Assembly: GCA_021772235.1 (NCBI GenBank) | Contig: JAJFMI010000138.1 | Coordinates: forward strand, 1-22,328 | DNA: 22,328 nucleotides | Direction: 5' to 3' | From: Chlamydiota bacterium | Lineage (GTDB): Bacteria > Chlamydiota > Chlamydiia > Chlamydiales > JAJFMI01 | Part shown: piece after piece, positions 5,558 through 13,047 of the stretch | How positions within the stretch are numbered: position 1 is the first letter of the stretch | Layout of the letters: the number at the start of each line of letters is the position of its first letter | Notes under the pieces: generated by a model | Database searches by the model: none | What the model was told of the DNA's origin: nothing | Seen by the model: only the letters and a program-made list of their open reading frames with translations | Made by a program: the position numbers and the translations under genes

Positions 5558-8293
5558 AATCTGTTCTAGTTCTTTTTGGGCCGACGCTAAGTCGGCCTTT
5601 GTTTTTTCTACCAAATCTTTTGGCGCGCGTGCCACAAAGTTTTCATTCTTTAACTGCCCTTTCAGTTTACTAATCTGCGCTTCCAACTTTTCCTGCTCTT
5701 TTACAAGGCGTTGCTTTTCTCTTTCGATCAGTTCGGCGGGGAGGGGAATGGTGATATGCAGATCTTTTACTTGGCTACTTGCAGAGAATCCTAAGTCTTC
5801 TGGTTTGCATAAATGCAGCTTATTGATACGCACAAGGGCGTTTAGAATTGTTTCATAGGGAAGATGCCGATCCCCTTCAATATAGATATCAGTTGCAACG
5901 TTTGGGGGGAGCTGCATTTCTGCGCGTATATTGCGGATGGTGTGAAGGATCTCTTGTACTTTGGCAAATTCTGCTTCTGCAATATCGCAGATATCGTTTT
6001 CCACAATTTCAGTTGGGAAGGGCGCCATGCAGGCGGCAGGAGAGGAGAGCGCTTTTTTATAGAAAGCTGAATAAGGATCCTTAAAGTTCCCAGAAGCTTT
6101 TGGCAGAAGGGAAAAGATCTCTTCTGTTATGTGCGGCACGATCGGATGCAATAGCAAAACGCAGTTGCCTAAGATGATCGTAAGAAGTTTTTTCTTATTC
6201 TCCTGCTCAGCAGGTGATCCCGCCTTTCCAAAAAGGTAGGGTTTTGAGATTTCCACATAATAAGCACAAAACTCATCCCAGAAAAAGTGGTAAGTGCCCA
6301 TCGCACTATTTGCAAATTCGTAGGAGGCGATCTGTTTTTGTGTAGAGGCAATGATGCGATTTAATCGGGAGAGAATCCAGCGATCTTCTAAACGTAGTGC
6401 AGAAAGATCCAAACCTTCAGAAAAAGTTTCAGGAGCATGCGAGAGGACAAAACGGGAAGCGTTCCAGACTTTATTAGCAAAGTTTTTAAACTCTTCAAAT
6501 TTGCGACGATCTAAATCAATTTGGGGCAAATTGGTTACAGAAGAGGTGAGCGCCATACGCATCGCATCGGCCCCATATAGATCGATAATTTCAATCGGGT
6601 CGATCACGTTGCCCTTGGATTTACTCATCTTCTCCCATTTAGACGAAACATCTTTGGGAATGGGTTTGCCCAGATCAAAGTCAATGCGCTCTTGTGGCGT
6701 AACATAAGCGATACCGCCGTTTGTTTTTTTGCGCCAATAAGATTTTCCATAGATCAGACCGTGAATAAAGGTTTCTGGAAAAGGCACCTCACCCATTGCG
6801 CATTCACCCATCAATATCATGCGTGCCACCCAGAAAAAGAGAATGTCGTGACCGGTAACAAGAGTTGCGTTGGGGTAGAATTTGGCAAGATCAGGCGTTT
6901 TTTCCGGCCAGCCGAGAGTGCTAAAAGGCCAAAGCGCTGAAGAAAACCAAGTGTCGAGAACATCTTCGTCTTGCACCCATTTATCTGGACTTTGCGCAAC
7001 TTCAGGAGGCAGGCCTTCACCATCAAAACAGATTTTTTTCTCGGGATCGTCAACATGGTACCAGATCGGAATCCGATGGCCCCACCAGAGCTGACGAGAA
7101 ATGCACCAGTCGCGCAAATTATCAATCCAGTGCAAGTACGTTTTTTTCCAGTCGGGAAGAAGTTTTACAGGCGCATTTTTGAGCTTTTCCTTGAAGCCAC
7201 TCATCTTCACAAACCACTGTTTGGAAAGATAGGGCTGGATTTCAGCTTTCGATCTGTAAGAGTGACCGACGCGATGCGTGTGTGGATCGACTTTTTCAAG
7301 AAGGCCCAACTTTTTCATCTCAGCAACCACGAGATCGCGCGCGCGATCCATTGTTTCGCCTGCGGCGAAAAAGCTCTCTTCGATTTTTCCATCGGAAGTC
7401 ATGATATTGATCATGGGTAAATCGTGGCGCAGGCCAATTTCGAAATCATTCGGGTCATGTGCAGGTGTGATCTTTACTGCGCCGGAGCCAAATTCAGGAT
7501 CAACATAGTGGTCGGCAATAATCGGAATCAGGCGATTTGTAATAGGCAAGCGAATTTGTTTGCCGATAAGTTTTGTGTAGCGCGGATCTTTTTGGGAAAC
7601 GGCAACAGCAGTATCGCCCAGCATCGTTTCAGGTCGTGTTGTCGCAATCAAAATGTGATCGTTTGTGCCTTCAACAGGGTACTTAAAGTACCAGAGGTGC
7701 GACTGCTTCTCCTCAAAATCGACTTCATCATCTGCCAAAGCCGTTTGCGTTACAGGATCCCAATTCACCAAGTAATCACCCTGATAAATCAGCCCTTCGT
7801 CATACATTTTTTTAAAAATTGTACGGACAGCAATGTTCGATTTTTCATCCATCGTAAATCGCAGTCGTGAAAAATCAAGGGAGCAGCCGACGCGCTCCAT
7901 CTGCTGCAGAATGCGCTCTTCGCTTCGCTCTTTCCAATCCCAAACATGCTTCAAAAACTCATCCCGTGAGTAATCTTTGCGGCGTTTGCCCTCCGTTTCA
8001 ATCAAATGGCGCTCAACAACAGTTTGCGTGGCAATTCCTGCGTGATCTGTTCCGGGAACCCATAGAACCTCAAAACCACGCATACGGTGGTAGCGAATCA
8101 AAATATCTTGCAGAGTGTCGCCTAAAGCGTGACCCATGTGCAAAACACCTGTAACATTGGGAGGGGGAAGAACAATCGAATAGGGTTTTTTACCCGAGTC
8201 GGCATTGGCAATAAAGAAATTTTTCTCTTTCCAGATTTTCTGCCACTTCTCTTCGGCGCATGTCGGGTCGTAGGCTTTTGGTAGCTCGCTCAT
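5540..8293 (-). CDS. valS: valyl-tRNA synthetase
   Basis: The enzyme charges tRNA-Val with valine in the cytosol. The 917-aa length suits bacterial ValRS. The class I signatures are present: HMGH at residues 52-55 in PPPNVTGVLHMGHALGDT, and KMSKSKGNVIDP. Editing-domain (CP1) motifs ATTRPETMLGDTAVAV and HDPNDFEIG are also there, as is WCISRQLWWGHRIPIWY. The C-terminus (from about residue 850) is the charged coiled-coil arm typical of ValRS. ATG 8293 overlaps the pknD stop as ATGA, so it is translated by coupling to pknD; no independent Shine-Dalgarno is seen. The pknD-valS order is, from memory, also that of C. trachomatis. Its 3' end encodes the convergent gene's terminator on the other strand. 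Confidence 0.97.
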   Translation of the reverse strand: MSELPKAYDPTCAEEKWQKIWKEKNFFIANADSGKKPYSIVLPPPNVTGVLHMGHALGDTLQDILIRYHRMRGFEVLWVPGTDHAGIATQTVVERHLIETEGKRRKDYSRDEFLKHVWDWKERSEERILQQMERVGCSLDFSRLRFTMDEKSNIAVRTIFKKMYDEGLIYQGDYLVNWDPVTQTALADDEVDFEEKQSHLWYFKYPVEGTNDHILIATTRPETMLGDTAVAVSQKDPRYTKLIGKQIRLPITNRLIPIIADHYVDPEFGSGAVKITPAHDPNDFEIGLRHDLPMINIMTSDGKIEESFFAAGETMDRARDLVVAEMKKLGLLEKVDPHTHRVGHSYRSKAEIQPYLSKQWFVKMSGFKEKLKNAPVKLLPDWKKTYLHWIDNLRDWCISRQLWWGHRIPIWYHVDDPEKKICFDGEGLPPEVAQSPDKWVQDEDVLDTWFSSALWPFSTLGWPEKTPDLAKFYPNATLVTGHDILFFWVARMILMGECAMGEVPFPETFIHGLIYGKSYWRKKTNGGIAYVTPQERIDFDLGKPIPKDVSSKWEKMSKSKGNVIDPIEIIDLYGADAMRMALTSSVTNLPQIDLDRRKFEEFKNFANKVWNASRFVLSHAPETFSEGLDLSALRLEDRWILSRLNRIIASTQKQIASYEFANSAMGTYHFFWDEFCAYYVEISKPYLFGKAGSPAEQENKKKLLTIILGNCVLLLHPIVPHITEEIFSLLPKASGNFKDPYSAFYKKALSSPAACMAPFPTEIVENDICDIAEAEFAKVQEILHTIRNIRAEMQLPPNVATDIYIEGDRHLPYETILNALVRINKLHLCKPEDLGFSASSQVKDLHITIPLPAELIEREKQRLVKEQEKLEAQISKLKGQLKNENFVARAPKDLVEKTKADLASAQKELEQILSRRS
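5579..5607 (+). terminator. rho-independent terminator inside the 3' end of valS
   Basis: GGCCGAC (5579-5585), loop GCTAA, then GTCGGCC (5591-5597) form a perfect 7-bp GC-rich stem followed on the plus strand by TTTGTTTTTT (5598-5607). It lies 22 nt after the stop of the lipoprotein gene and serves that transcript. On the minus strand the same bases encode valS residues around ADLASA, and the hairpin is not followed by a U-run there, so valS transcription should pass. Confidence 0.85.
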
Positions 8294-10512
8294 CGAGAAG
8301 AGGATAACAGATTTGTAATTAACTTTTCAAATAATGCCGCCTTCATGCGTCGCCCCTTTGCGCGACACAAAATCGCCAGTTGGCGGTAGAGGTGCGTAGA
8401 TTTCTCGGGAAAGAAAGGCAAAATTACCTTTTCAGGCTTTTGAAGAGTGAGGATTTCTAAAGCACTATCGACATTTTTTTTCAAAGTCCCTTCAACGCCC
8501 ATACCGAGTTCTTTTAAAATGCTCTCCTTACCAAGCCAAAAGGCGAGTTCAGTGGCAATACTGAGCTGTTCTGCACGCGGTGACGACATATCTCGTGGAA
8601 GGAATGGAAGGGGAAGAAGAGTTTTTTTGATATTTTCGTAGAGAAGTTTCGTTTCTGGACGAGGTAAAATATCGGGCACTAGGCGCAACGTTAAAAGCAA
8701 AAAGCCAAAAGTCACTTGCAGCGACTGTTTGGAAGATTCGAGGAGACGGAAGTGAATTTGTTCGAAAAGAAAGGAGCTAGAAGGGTGGCGTGGATAGCGA
8801 CGAAGGCCAAGCTCCAAACACTTGATCTCCTCATCAAACTCGCCCTCTTTTTGATAAGTAATAGACTTACCCAAATATTCAAGAGGCGCCCCTTCTGTGC
8901 GGCCAAAGCGCTCGAAAAGGCTATTGGCCTCATCAAATTTTTTCTGCTTAATCGAGCAGATGCCAGCGCGAAAAAGCGCCTCGCGACCCTCACGGCGCCC
9001 TTTAAAAGAGGAGACAATCTTCAAATACTCCTCGCGCGCCTTATCAAGCTCATGTTTAGCCATAAAAGCATCGGGAATACTCAAACAGTTGACCATCCTC
9101 GAAGAAGAGCCAAGATAAGCTTCAATCGGCCCAATTTCAAAATCCGCCTCATTGTAGAGTAGACCAAAATGGTTGCCGACAAAGGGCCACCAGCTCTCAT
9201 ATTTCAGCACCTCGCGGTCATTGATGAAAAGAGAGAAAATATGCTCCTCCTTCACAATTTCGATCTTATACTCCTTCTCGGAAGTCAAGGAGATATCGGG
9301 AACGTAGGCGACTTGAGTATTTGAGCAACTCAAGCTGCAACCCGGATTTTTTTCAGAACCGATCCAAATCATAAGCCCTTTTTGTAAGCCCGCGCGCTCT
9401 TCAGGAGTAGGAACAGAAAAGACAAAACCGAAACCTTGCGAGCTATAACCAAGCTGCAATTGCGTAGCGATGCGAAAATTCCCACAAAGAGGCTGCTTCG
9501 CAATCATCAAAACCACCCATTCTGTCAAATCAAGCGCTGGCGTAACCGCCTGCTGCTTTGTCAAATGAATCGTCTCTTGAAACTCCCAATCCGCTGCATT
9601 TTCCAAATCTAACTCAGCAATCTTTTGCCATTCCGGTTTGCCTGCAATATAGTTCTCAATCGCATCAATTAATTCGAGCACACTCACACAACGCTTGTGG
9701 GGATTGGGTTGCAAACACGCCTTAGCAATTTTTGATAAATTGGGAGGAATCTCTCGAAAAGGGGCTGCTTCAAACGGATCGAGCCAAGACTCATTTTTCA
9801 AATTCGCACGCGCCTGCTCAAGAGAAGAGCGCTTAAACGGCAACTTCATCGTTAAAAGCAAATAGAGCGTAACGCCGAGAGCGTAAATATCCGTTTGAAC
9901 CGTGGCAGGTTGCCTCATAATGCGTTCAGGAGCCATATAACTCACCGTGCCCACCACCTTTCCAGGACTTGTTAAACCAGGCTCTTCCTTCACATCAACC
10001 GTTTCATCCATCTGGCCAATAGCAATAGCGACACCCCAATCAATTATGCGCACCTCACCAAACTTTCCAATAATGATATTACCAGGTTTAATATCGCGGT
10101 GGAGAAACCCCTTCGAGTGAATGAAATGAATCGCCTGACAGATCGGAAGAAAAATACTCATTAAGCCATAGGTAGACTGACCGATCTCAGGCCCAGGTAA
10201 ACCCTCTTTTTCTGCCTCTCTACAGCGCTGCAAAATATCTTTTAAACTTTCTCCTTCGACAAAAGGCATCGTGTAGTACAACTCATCCTCATGAATTTCA
10301 TAAACCGGAACAATCGAAGGATGAGTCAGACTTGCTGCAATTCTGGCCTCACGCAAAAAACGCGCGCGCAGCACCTTATACTTCATTAAATCCTCGCGAA
10401 TTCTCTTAAGCGCAACCTGGCGAGAGAATAGAGGGTCATAAGCCAAGAAGACCTCACCCATACCGCCCCTAGCGATTCTACGAATTATTTGATAGCGACC
10501 GATTTTATCCAT
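8290..10512 (-). CDS. pknD: PknD-like serine/threonine protein kinase
   Basis: The N-terminal ~300 residues are a Hanks-type kinase: glycine loop RGGMGEV at 15-21, ATP-anchoring Lys36, helix-C Glu55, catalytic loop HRDIKPGN at 138-145, DWG at 158-160 in place of DFG, and a SYMAPE activation-loop end. All catalytic residues are present, so it should be active. A middle region (about 310-470) looks like a lectin/concanavalin-type beta sandwich (FRIATQLQLGYSSQGFGFVF, IFSLFINDREVLKYESWWPF), and the rest is helical with TPR-like repeats. At 740 aa it is shorter than the roughly 930 aa I recall for C. trachomatis PknD. ATG 10512 has no Shine-Dalgarno but an extended -10 sits 10 nt upstream. It begins 8 nt after the stop of the broken relE gene and overlaps valS by 4 nt. 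Confidence 0.92.
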   Translation of the reverse strand: MDKIGRYQIIRRIARGGMGEVFLAYDPLFSRQVALKRIREDLMKYKVLRARFLREARIAASLTHPSIVPVYEIHEDELYYTMPFVEGESLKDILQRCREAEKEGLPGPEIGQSTYGLMSIFLPICQAIHFIHSKGFLHRDIKPGNIIIGKFGEVRIIDWGVAIAIGQMDETVDVKEEPGLTSPGKVVGTVSYMAPERIMRQPATVQTDIYALGVTLYLLLTMKLPFKRSSLEQARANLKNESWLDPFEAAPFREIPPNLSKIAKACLQPNPHKRCVSVLELIDAIENYIAGKPEWQKIAELDLENAADWEFQETIHLTKQQAVTPALDLTEWVVLMIAKQPLCGNFRIATQLQLGYSSQGFGFVFSVPTPEERAGLQKGLMIWIGSEKNPGCSLSCSNTQVAYVPDISLTSEKEYKIEIVKEEHIFSLFINDREVLKYESWWPFVGNHFGLLYNEADFEIGPIEAYLGSSSRMVNCLSIPDAFMAKHELDKAREEYLKIVSSFKGRREGREALFRAGICSIKQKKFDEANSLFERFGRTEGAPLEYLGKSITYQKEGEFDEEIKCLELGLRRYPRHPSSSFLFEQIHFRLLESSKQSLQVTFGFLLLTLRLVPDILPRPETKLLYENIKKTLLPLPFLPRDMSSPRAEQLSIATELAFWLGKESILKELGMGVEGTLKKNVDSALEILTLQKPEKVILPFFPEKSTHLYRQLAILCRAKGRRMKAALFEKLITNLLSSSR

Positions 10513-10522
10513 GTATGGATTT

Positions 10523-10531
10523 ATTCTATCA
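10523..10531 (-). promoter_or_regulatory. candidate extended -10 of pknD, inside the end of relE
   Basis: On the minus strand TGATAGAAT (hexamer at 10528-10523) lies 10 nt before the pknD ATG, so the leader would be about 3-4 nt. The same bases encode the last residues (DLIE, stop) of the interrupted RelE toxin, so they are constrained by two functions or match by chance. With the palindromic insertion upstream, this site may be the main source of pknD-valS transcripts. Confidence 0.4.
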
Positions 10532-10678
10532 GGTCATAGATGTTTTTGCGATGCCCAATTTTCACAATCAAAATTAGTAGTACTTTTTCATTTAAAGAGT
10601 ATACAATTCTGTAGTCACCACATCGAATTCTGTAGAGAGGTGGGGTTTTCTTTCCTTGGAGTTTTTTGCAGCCGTCTA

Positions 10679-10837
10679 GTAGACCGATTCAAAAGTTCTT
10701 CAATCTAAAACGGCGCCAAATCCACGGGATTGAACTATTTCAAATCGATCCATATTATTAATATTGAGCGATTTGCAATAGCCCAATCGCGAGAGATTTC
10801 GCGTTGTTTTAGATCAAAAACTTTTGAATCGGTCTAC
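10679..10837 (+). mobile_element. 159-bp palindromic MITE-like element inside relE
   Basis: The element begins GTAGACCGATTCAAAAGTT and ends with the exact reverse complement; both ends abut TA within CTAG (10676-10679 and 10837-10840), consistent with a TA duplication. Almost the whole length is one imperfect palindrome, for example AAATCGATCCATATTATTA against TAATATTGAGCGATTT and GCGCCAAATC against GATTTCGCGT, so the transcript would fold into a hairpin of some 75 bp. The interior matches, in inverted orientation, the element at 12886-13044, which is also exactly 159 bp but has different terminal sequences. It encodes no protein. The relE frame shows precisely where it entered. Confidence 0.9.
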
Positions 10838-10949
10838 TAGTTTGGGTTCCTTAGCTAAGTCTAATATTTTTTCATGAATCTTCTTTTGGTCACGAGCAGG
10901 AATTTTTTTGAGTTCCTTGACGTAGGTCTTAATGAATTCAATTTTATAC

Positions 10950-11201
10950 TTAGTCACTCTCTTTCCAATTTGCTAGTTTCACAGCCTCTTCAAAAGAAAT
11001 GTTTTCATTAGGATCCATTTCTTTGATTCTTTTACGGGCCAGTTTTGCTAACTGCTTATCCTCATATTCTTCAATGGCATTGAGAAGCAAGTCAGTCGCA
11101 AATTCTCGGAAACTCACCCCCAACTCGGCACAAATAAGCTTTAATTGAGGATACTCTTCTCTTGGGAACTCAAAATTTAGCCTAACTGTTGATTTTTTCA
11201 T
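10950..11201 (-). CDS. RelB-like type II antitoxin, toxin partner disrupted
   Basis: The 83-aa protein has an N-terminal ribbon-helix-helix-like DNA-binding part (STVRLNFEFPREEYPQLKLI, then ELGVSFREFATDLLLNAIEE) and a charged C-terminal arm (RKRIKEMDPNENISFEEAVK) of the kind that wraps a RelE toxin. GAGGA at 11212-11208 is 6 nt from ATG 11201. It has its own promoter with GAGTAAA half-sites overlapping it, implying autorepression. Its toxin gene, which overlaps it by 8 nt, is split by an element, so this is now an orphan antitoxin that may persist as a DNA-binding repressor, or protect against related toxins elsewhere. It is the first gene of a co-directional block leading into pknD and valS. 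Confidence 0.85.
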   Translation of the reverse strand: MKKSTVRLNFEFPREEYPQLKLICAELGVSFREFATDLLLNAIEEYEDKQLAKLARKRIKEMDPNENISFEEAVKLANWKESD

Positions 11202-11223
11202 AGCGTATCCTCAATTTTCTTTA

Positions 11224-11266
11224 ATTTTACCATATTTACTCATGTGAGTAAAGGAGTAAATGAGTA
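11224..11266 (-). promoter_or_regulatory. antitoxin promoter with array of GAGTAAA operator half-sites
   Basis: On the minus strand, -35 TTTACT (11252-11247), a 17-nt spacer and -10 TAAAAT (11229-11224) preceded by TGG make a good extended promoter. On the plus strand, TTTACTC (11235-11241), 4 nt, GAGTAAA (11246-11252) form an inverted pair lying over the -35 and spacer; further direct half-sites follow at 11254-11260 (GAGTAAA) and 11262-11266 (GAGTA), at an 8-bp period. This layout fits cooperative binding of ribbon-helix-helix dimers and autorepression. Confidence 0.75.
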
Positions 11267-11324
11267 GCGCACAACATCCTCCTAATAAAGAAGATGCTTA
11301 TTCCTTTTCTAATTTATTGAATAT

Positions 11325-11333
11325 TGGTACTAT
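11325..11333 (+). promoter_or_regulatory. candidate extended -10 of trpS
   Basis: TGGTACTAT (hexamer TACTAT, 11328-11333) ends 9 nt before the trpS ATG at 11343. There is no Shine-Dalgarno sequence in front of trpS. The -35 region at matching spacing is not convincing. The call rests on the same spacing being seen before other genes in the window. Confidence 0.4.
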
Positions 11334-11342
11334 ATCACAGAT

Positions 11343-12347
11343 ATGGATAAGAGCAAAAAGATCGTTTTGACAGGAGACCGTCCATCGGGAGCCCTCCACT
11401 TGGGCCACTACCTTGGCTCCCTAAAAAGTCGCCTTGAACTACAAGGCACCTGTGAACAACTTATTATGATAGCCGATGCACAGGCCCTTACAGATAACGC
11501 CTCCAATCCGGAAAAAGTGCGCCAAAACGTTCTTGAAGTTGCCTGTGACTACCTCGCGGTAGGCCTCGACCCAAAACAAAATATTTTCTTTATTCAATCG
11601 CTCGTCCCAGAACTCTTTGAGCTCACCCTTTACTACCTCAATCTTGTTACGTGGAATCGTCTTAAGCACAATCCCACCGTCAAACAAGAAATTACCCAAA
11701 AGAATTTTGGAGAATCCGTTCCCGCGGGTTTTATGACCTACCCGATTTCGCAAGCCGCAGATATCTCCGCTTTCAAAGCGAATTGCGTACCCGTTGGACA
11801 AGACCAAATGCCAATGATTGAGCAGACAAATGAGATTGTGCGTAAATTCAATACGACCTACAACTGCAATGTGCTTGTTAAAGCAGAAGGGATGATCACA
11901 AAATTTTCTCGACTACCCGGAATTGATGGCGACGCTAAAATGAGCAAATCGCTAGGCAACTGTGTCTACCTTGGTGAAGAAGCCGCAAGCTTAAAGAAAA
12001 AAATCCGTAAAATTCCCGGCGACCCAAACCATACTGAAATCAATGCACCCGGCGATCCCGACAATGCTCTCTCATTTACCTACTTACGTGCTTTTTGCCA
12101 AGACAAGCAAAAACTTGAGGAACTTGAAACACACTATCGCAAAGGTGGCCTTGGTGATGGAACAGTCAAACAATATCTACTTGAAGTGTTAGAAGAATTT
12201 CTGTCGCCAATTCGCAAACGCCGCGCAGAATTTGCCTCAGATCCCGCGCAAGTAATGCGCATCTTAAAAGAAGGCTCCCTACGAGCCCGTGAAAAAGCTG
12301 CCGCGACCCTATCCGAAGTGCGCGCCGCTATGCATCTGAATTATTAG
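11343..12347 (+). CDS. trpS: tryptophanyl-tRNA synthetase
   Basis: The 334-aa cytosolic enzyme activates tryptophan and charges tRNA-Trp. It carries the class I motifs: TGDRPSGALHLGHYLGS (the HIGH-type motif as HLGH) near residues 11-27, and DAKMSKSLGN (KMSKS) near residue 200. GQDQMPMIEQTNEIVRKFN and MTYPISQAADI are characteristic TrpRS segments. The length is normal for bacterial TrpRS. The start gives the usual N-terminus immediately before the TGDRPSG motif; no ribosome binding site is seen, and a likely -10 lies 9 nt upstream. It is divergent from the antitoxin gene, with about 140 bp between the starts. No terminator is obvious before the convergent gene at 12366. Confidence 0.97.
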   Translation: MDKSKKIVLTGDRPSGALHLGHYLGSLKSRLELQGTCEQLIMIADAQALTDNASNPEKVRQNVLEVACDYLAVGLDPKQNIFFIQSLVPELFELTLYYLNLVTWNRLKHNPTVKQEITQKNFGESVPAGFMTYPISQAADISAFKANCVPVGQDQMPMIEQTNEIVRKFNTTYNCNVLVKAEGMITKFSRLPGIDGDAKMSKSLGNCVYLGEEAASLKKKIRKIPGDPNHTEINAPGDPDNALSFTYLRAFCQDKQKLEELETHYRKGGLGDGTVKQYLLEVLEEFLSPIRKRRAEFASDPAQVMRILKEGSLRAREKAAATLSEVRAAMHLNY

Positions 12348-12365
12348 CGCTGACAAAATATAACT

Positions 12366-12785
12366 CTATTTTTCAGAAAGCTTTTTTTCTAGTTCTGCAC
12401 TAACTGCTCTTAACTTATGATTCTCTGTTTCAACTGAAGATTCACCCAGAACGACTTGCATTATTGCATCCCTTAAGCCGTCTATTTTTCCATCAATTTT
12501 TGCACCAAGTTTTTCGATATCATGATGTAGATTGCTTTCAAATTTATCTAAATCACTCTTTGTTATTTGATTGTAATATTTGTCAAAAGCTAAAGTTGAT
12601 ACTCCTGTTACTCCCAATAAAGAACCAAGCACTCTAAATCTATTGCTTTTTTCGCAAATCGCTTGAACTAAACCAGAAGTTTTTGCCGAAGTAGATGAAG
12701 TGTGATAACCCCTAGAATTAGTTTGTTGATACAGTCTAGCCGGGACTGGCATTTGTCTAGAAAAACAGCAAATTAATCTATTCAT
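12366..12785 (-). CDS. unknown small protein, basic N-terminus resembling a mitochondrial presequence
   Basis: I do not recognise a family. The 139-aa protein starts MNRLICCFSRQMPVPARLYQ and continues QTNSRGYHTSSTSAKTS: the first ~45 residues hold several arginines and many Ser/Thr but no acidic residue, like a mitochondrial targeting peptide with an RGYHTSS-type cleavage region. A hydrophobic segment, VLGSLLGVTGVSTLAF, follows, then a charged heptad-like region (KSDLDKFESNLHHDIEKLGA, KIDGKIDGLRD, ETENHKLRAVSAELEKKLSE), probably coiled coil. The ATG at 12785 is chosen over an in-frame TTG at 12791. A -10 TATAAT lies 14 nt upstream (12805-12800). It could be a secreted effector aimed at host mitochondria; this is inference only. 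An alternative is a degenerate or lineage-specific protein. Confidence 0.65.
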   Translation of the reverse strand: MNRLICCFSRQMPVPARLYQQTNSRGYHTSSTSAKTSGLVQAICEKSNRFRVLGSLLGVTGVSTLAFDKYYNQITKSDLDKFESNLHHDIEKLGAKIDGKIDGLRDAIMQVVLGESSVETENHKLRAVSAELEKKLSEK

Positions 12786-12885
12786 AGTCAACTACCTAAA
12801 TTATATTAAAAATCATTCGATATAATTTTGCATTTCGAATTTCCATGCAATCGTATCATTTAATGAAAATTCAATCAATTATCTA

Positions 12886-13044
12886 GTGTCTAGTCTATAA
12901 AGTTCTTTACCGAAAACAACGCGAAATCTCTCGCGGTTGGGCTATTTCAAATCGCTCAATATTAATAATATGGATCGATTTGAAATAGTTCAACCCCGTG
13001 GATTTGGCGCCGTTTTCGGTTGAAGAACTTTGTAGACTAGACAC
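12886..13044 (+). mobile_element. 159-bp palindromic MITE-like element, intergenic copy
   Basis: The element begins GTGTCTAGTCTATAAAGTT and ends AACTTTGTAGACTAGACAC, with TA directly outside both ends (12884-12885 and 13045-13046). Its interior matches the relE copy in reverse orientation (GATTTGGCGCCGTTTTCGGT against GGCGCCAAATCCACGGGATT, TCAATATTAATAATATGGAT in the loop), and its termini match those of the 449-bp element instead. Nearly its whole length pairs with itself. It lies between the divergent genes 12366-12785 and 13308-13703 and encodes no protein. Confidence 0.9.
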
Positions 13045-13047
13045 TAA

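Larger units (their letters stand above)
10521..10957 (-). pseudogene. relE: RelE-type toxin gene interrupted by a palindromic element
   Basis: From GTG 10957-10955 the minus strand encodes VTKYKIEFIKTYVKELKKIP and on to KEPKL (40 residues), then enters a 159-bp element and stops after VDRFKSF (47 aa total). On the far side, DGCKKLQGKKTPPLYRIRCG, then DYRIVYSL and KIGHRKNIYDLIE, run to TAA 10523-10521. Excising 10679-10837 and one flanking TA joins the halves in frame as KEPKLDGCKKLQGKK: a 91-aa RelE/ParE-superfamily protein with the typical YRIR.GDYRIVY strand and KIGHRK..Y C-terminus. RelE toxins are ribosome-dependent mRNA endonucleases. The truncated product lacks the strands carrying active-site basic residues, so it should be inactive. 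The start overlaps the antitoxin gene by 8 nt, as in typical type II modules. Confidence 0.92.

Noticed and set aside
5848..8154. Long plus-strand frames opposite valS.
   Set aside because: They are antisense to a clear, complete valyl-tRNA synthetase and show no domain pattern.
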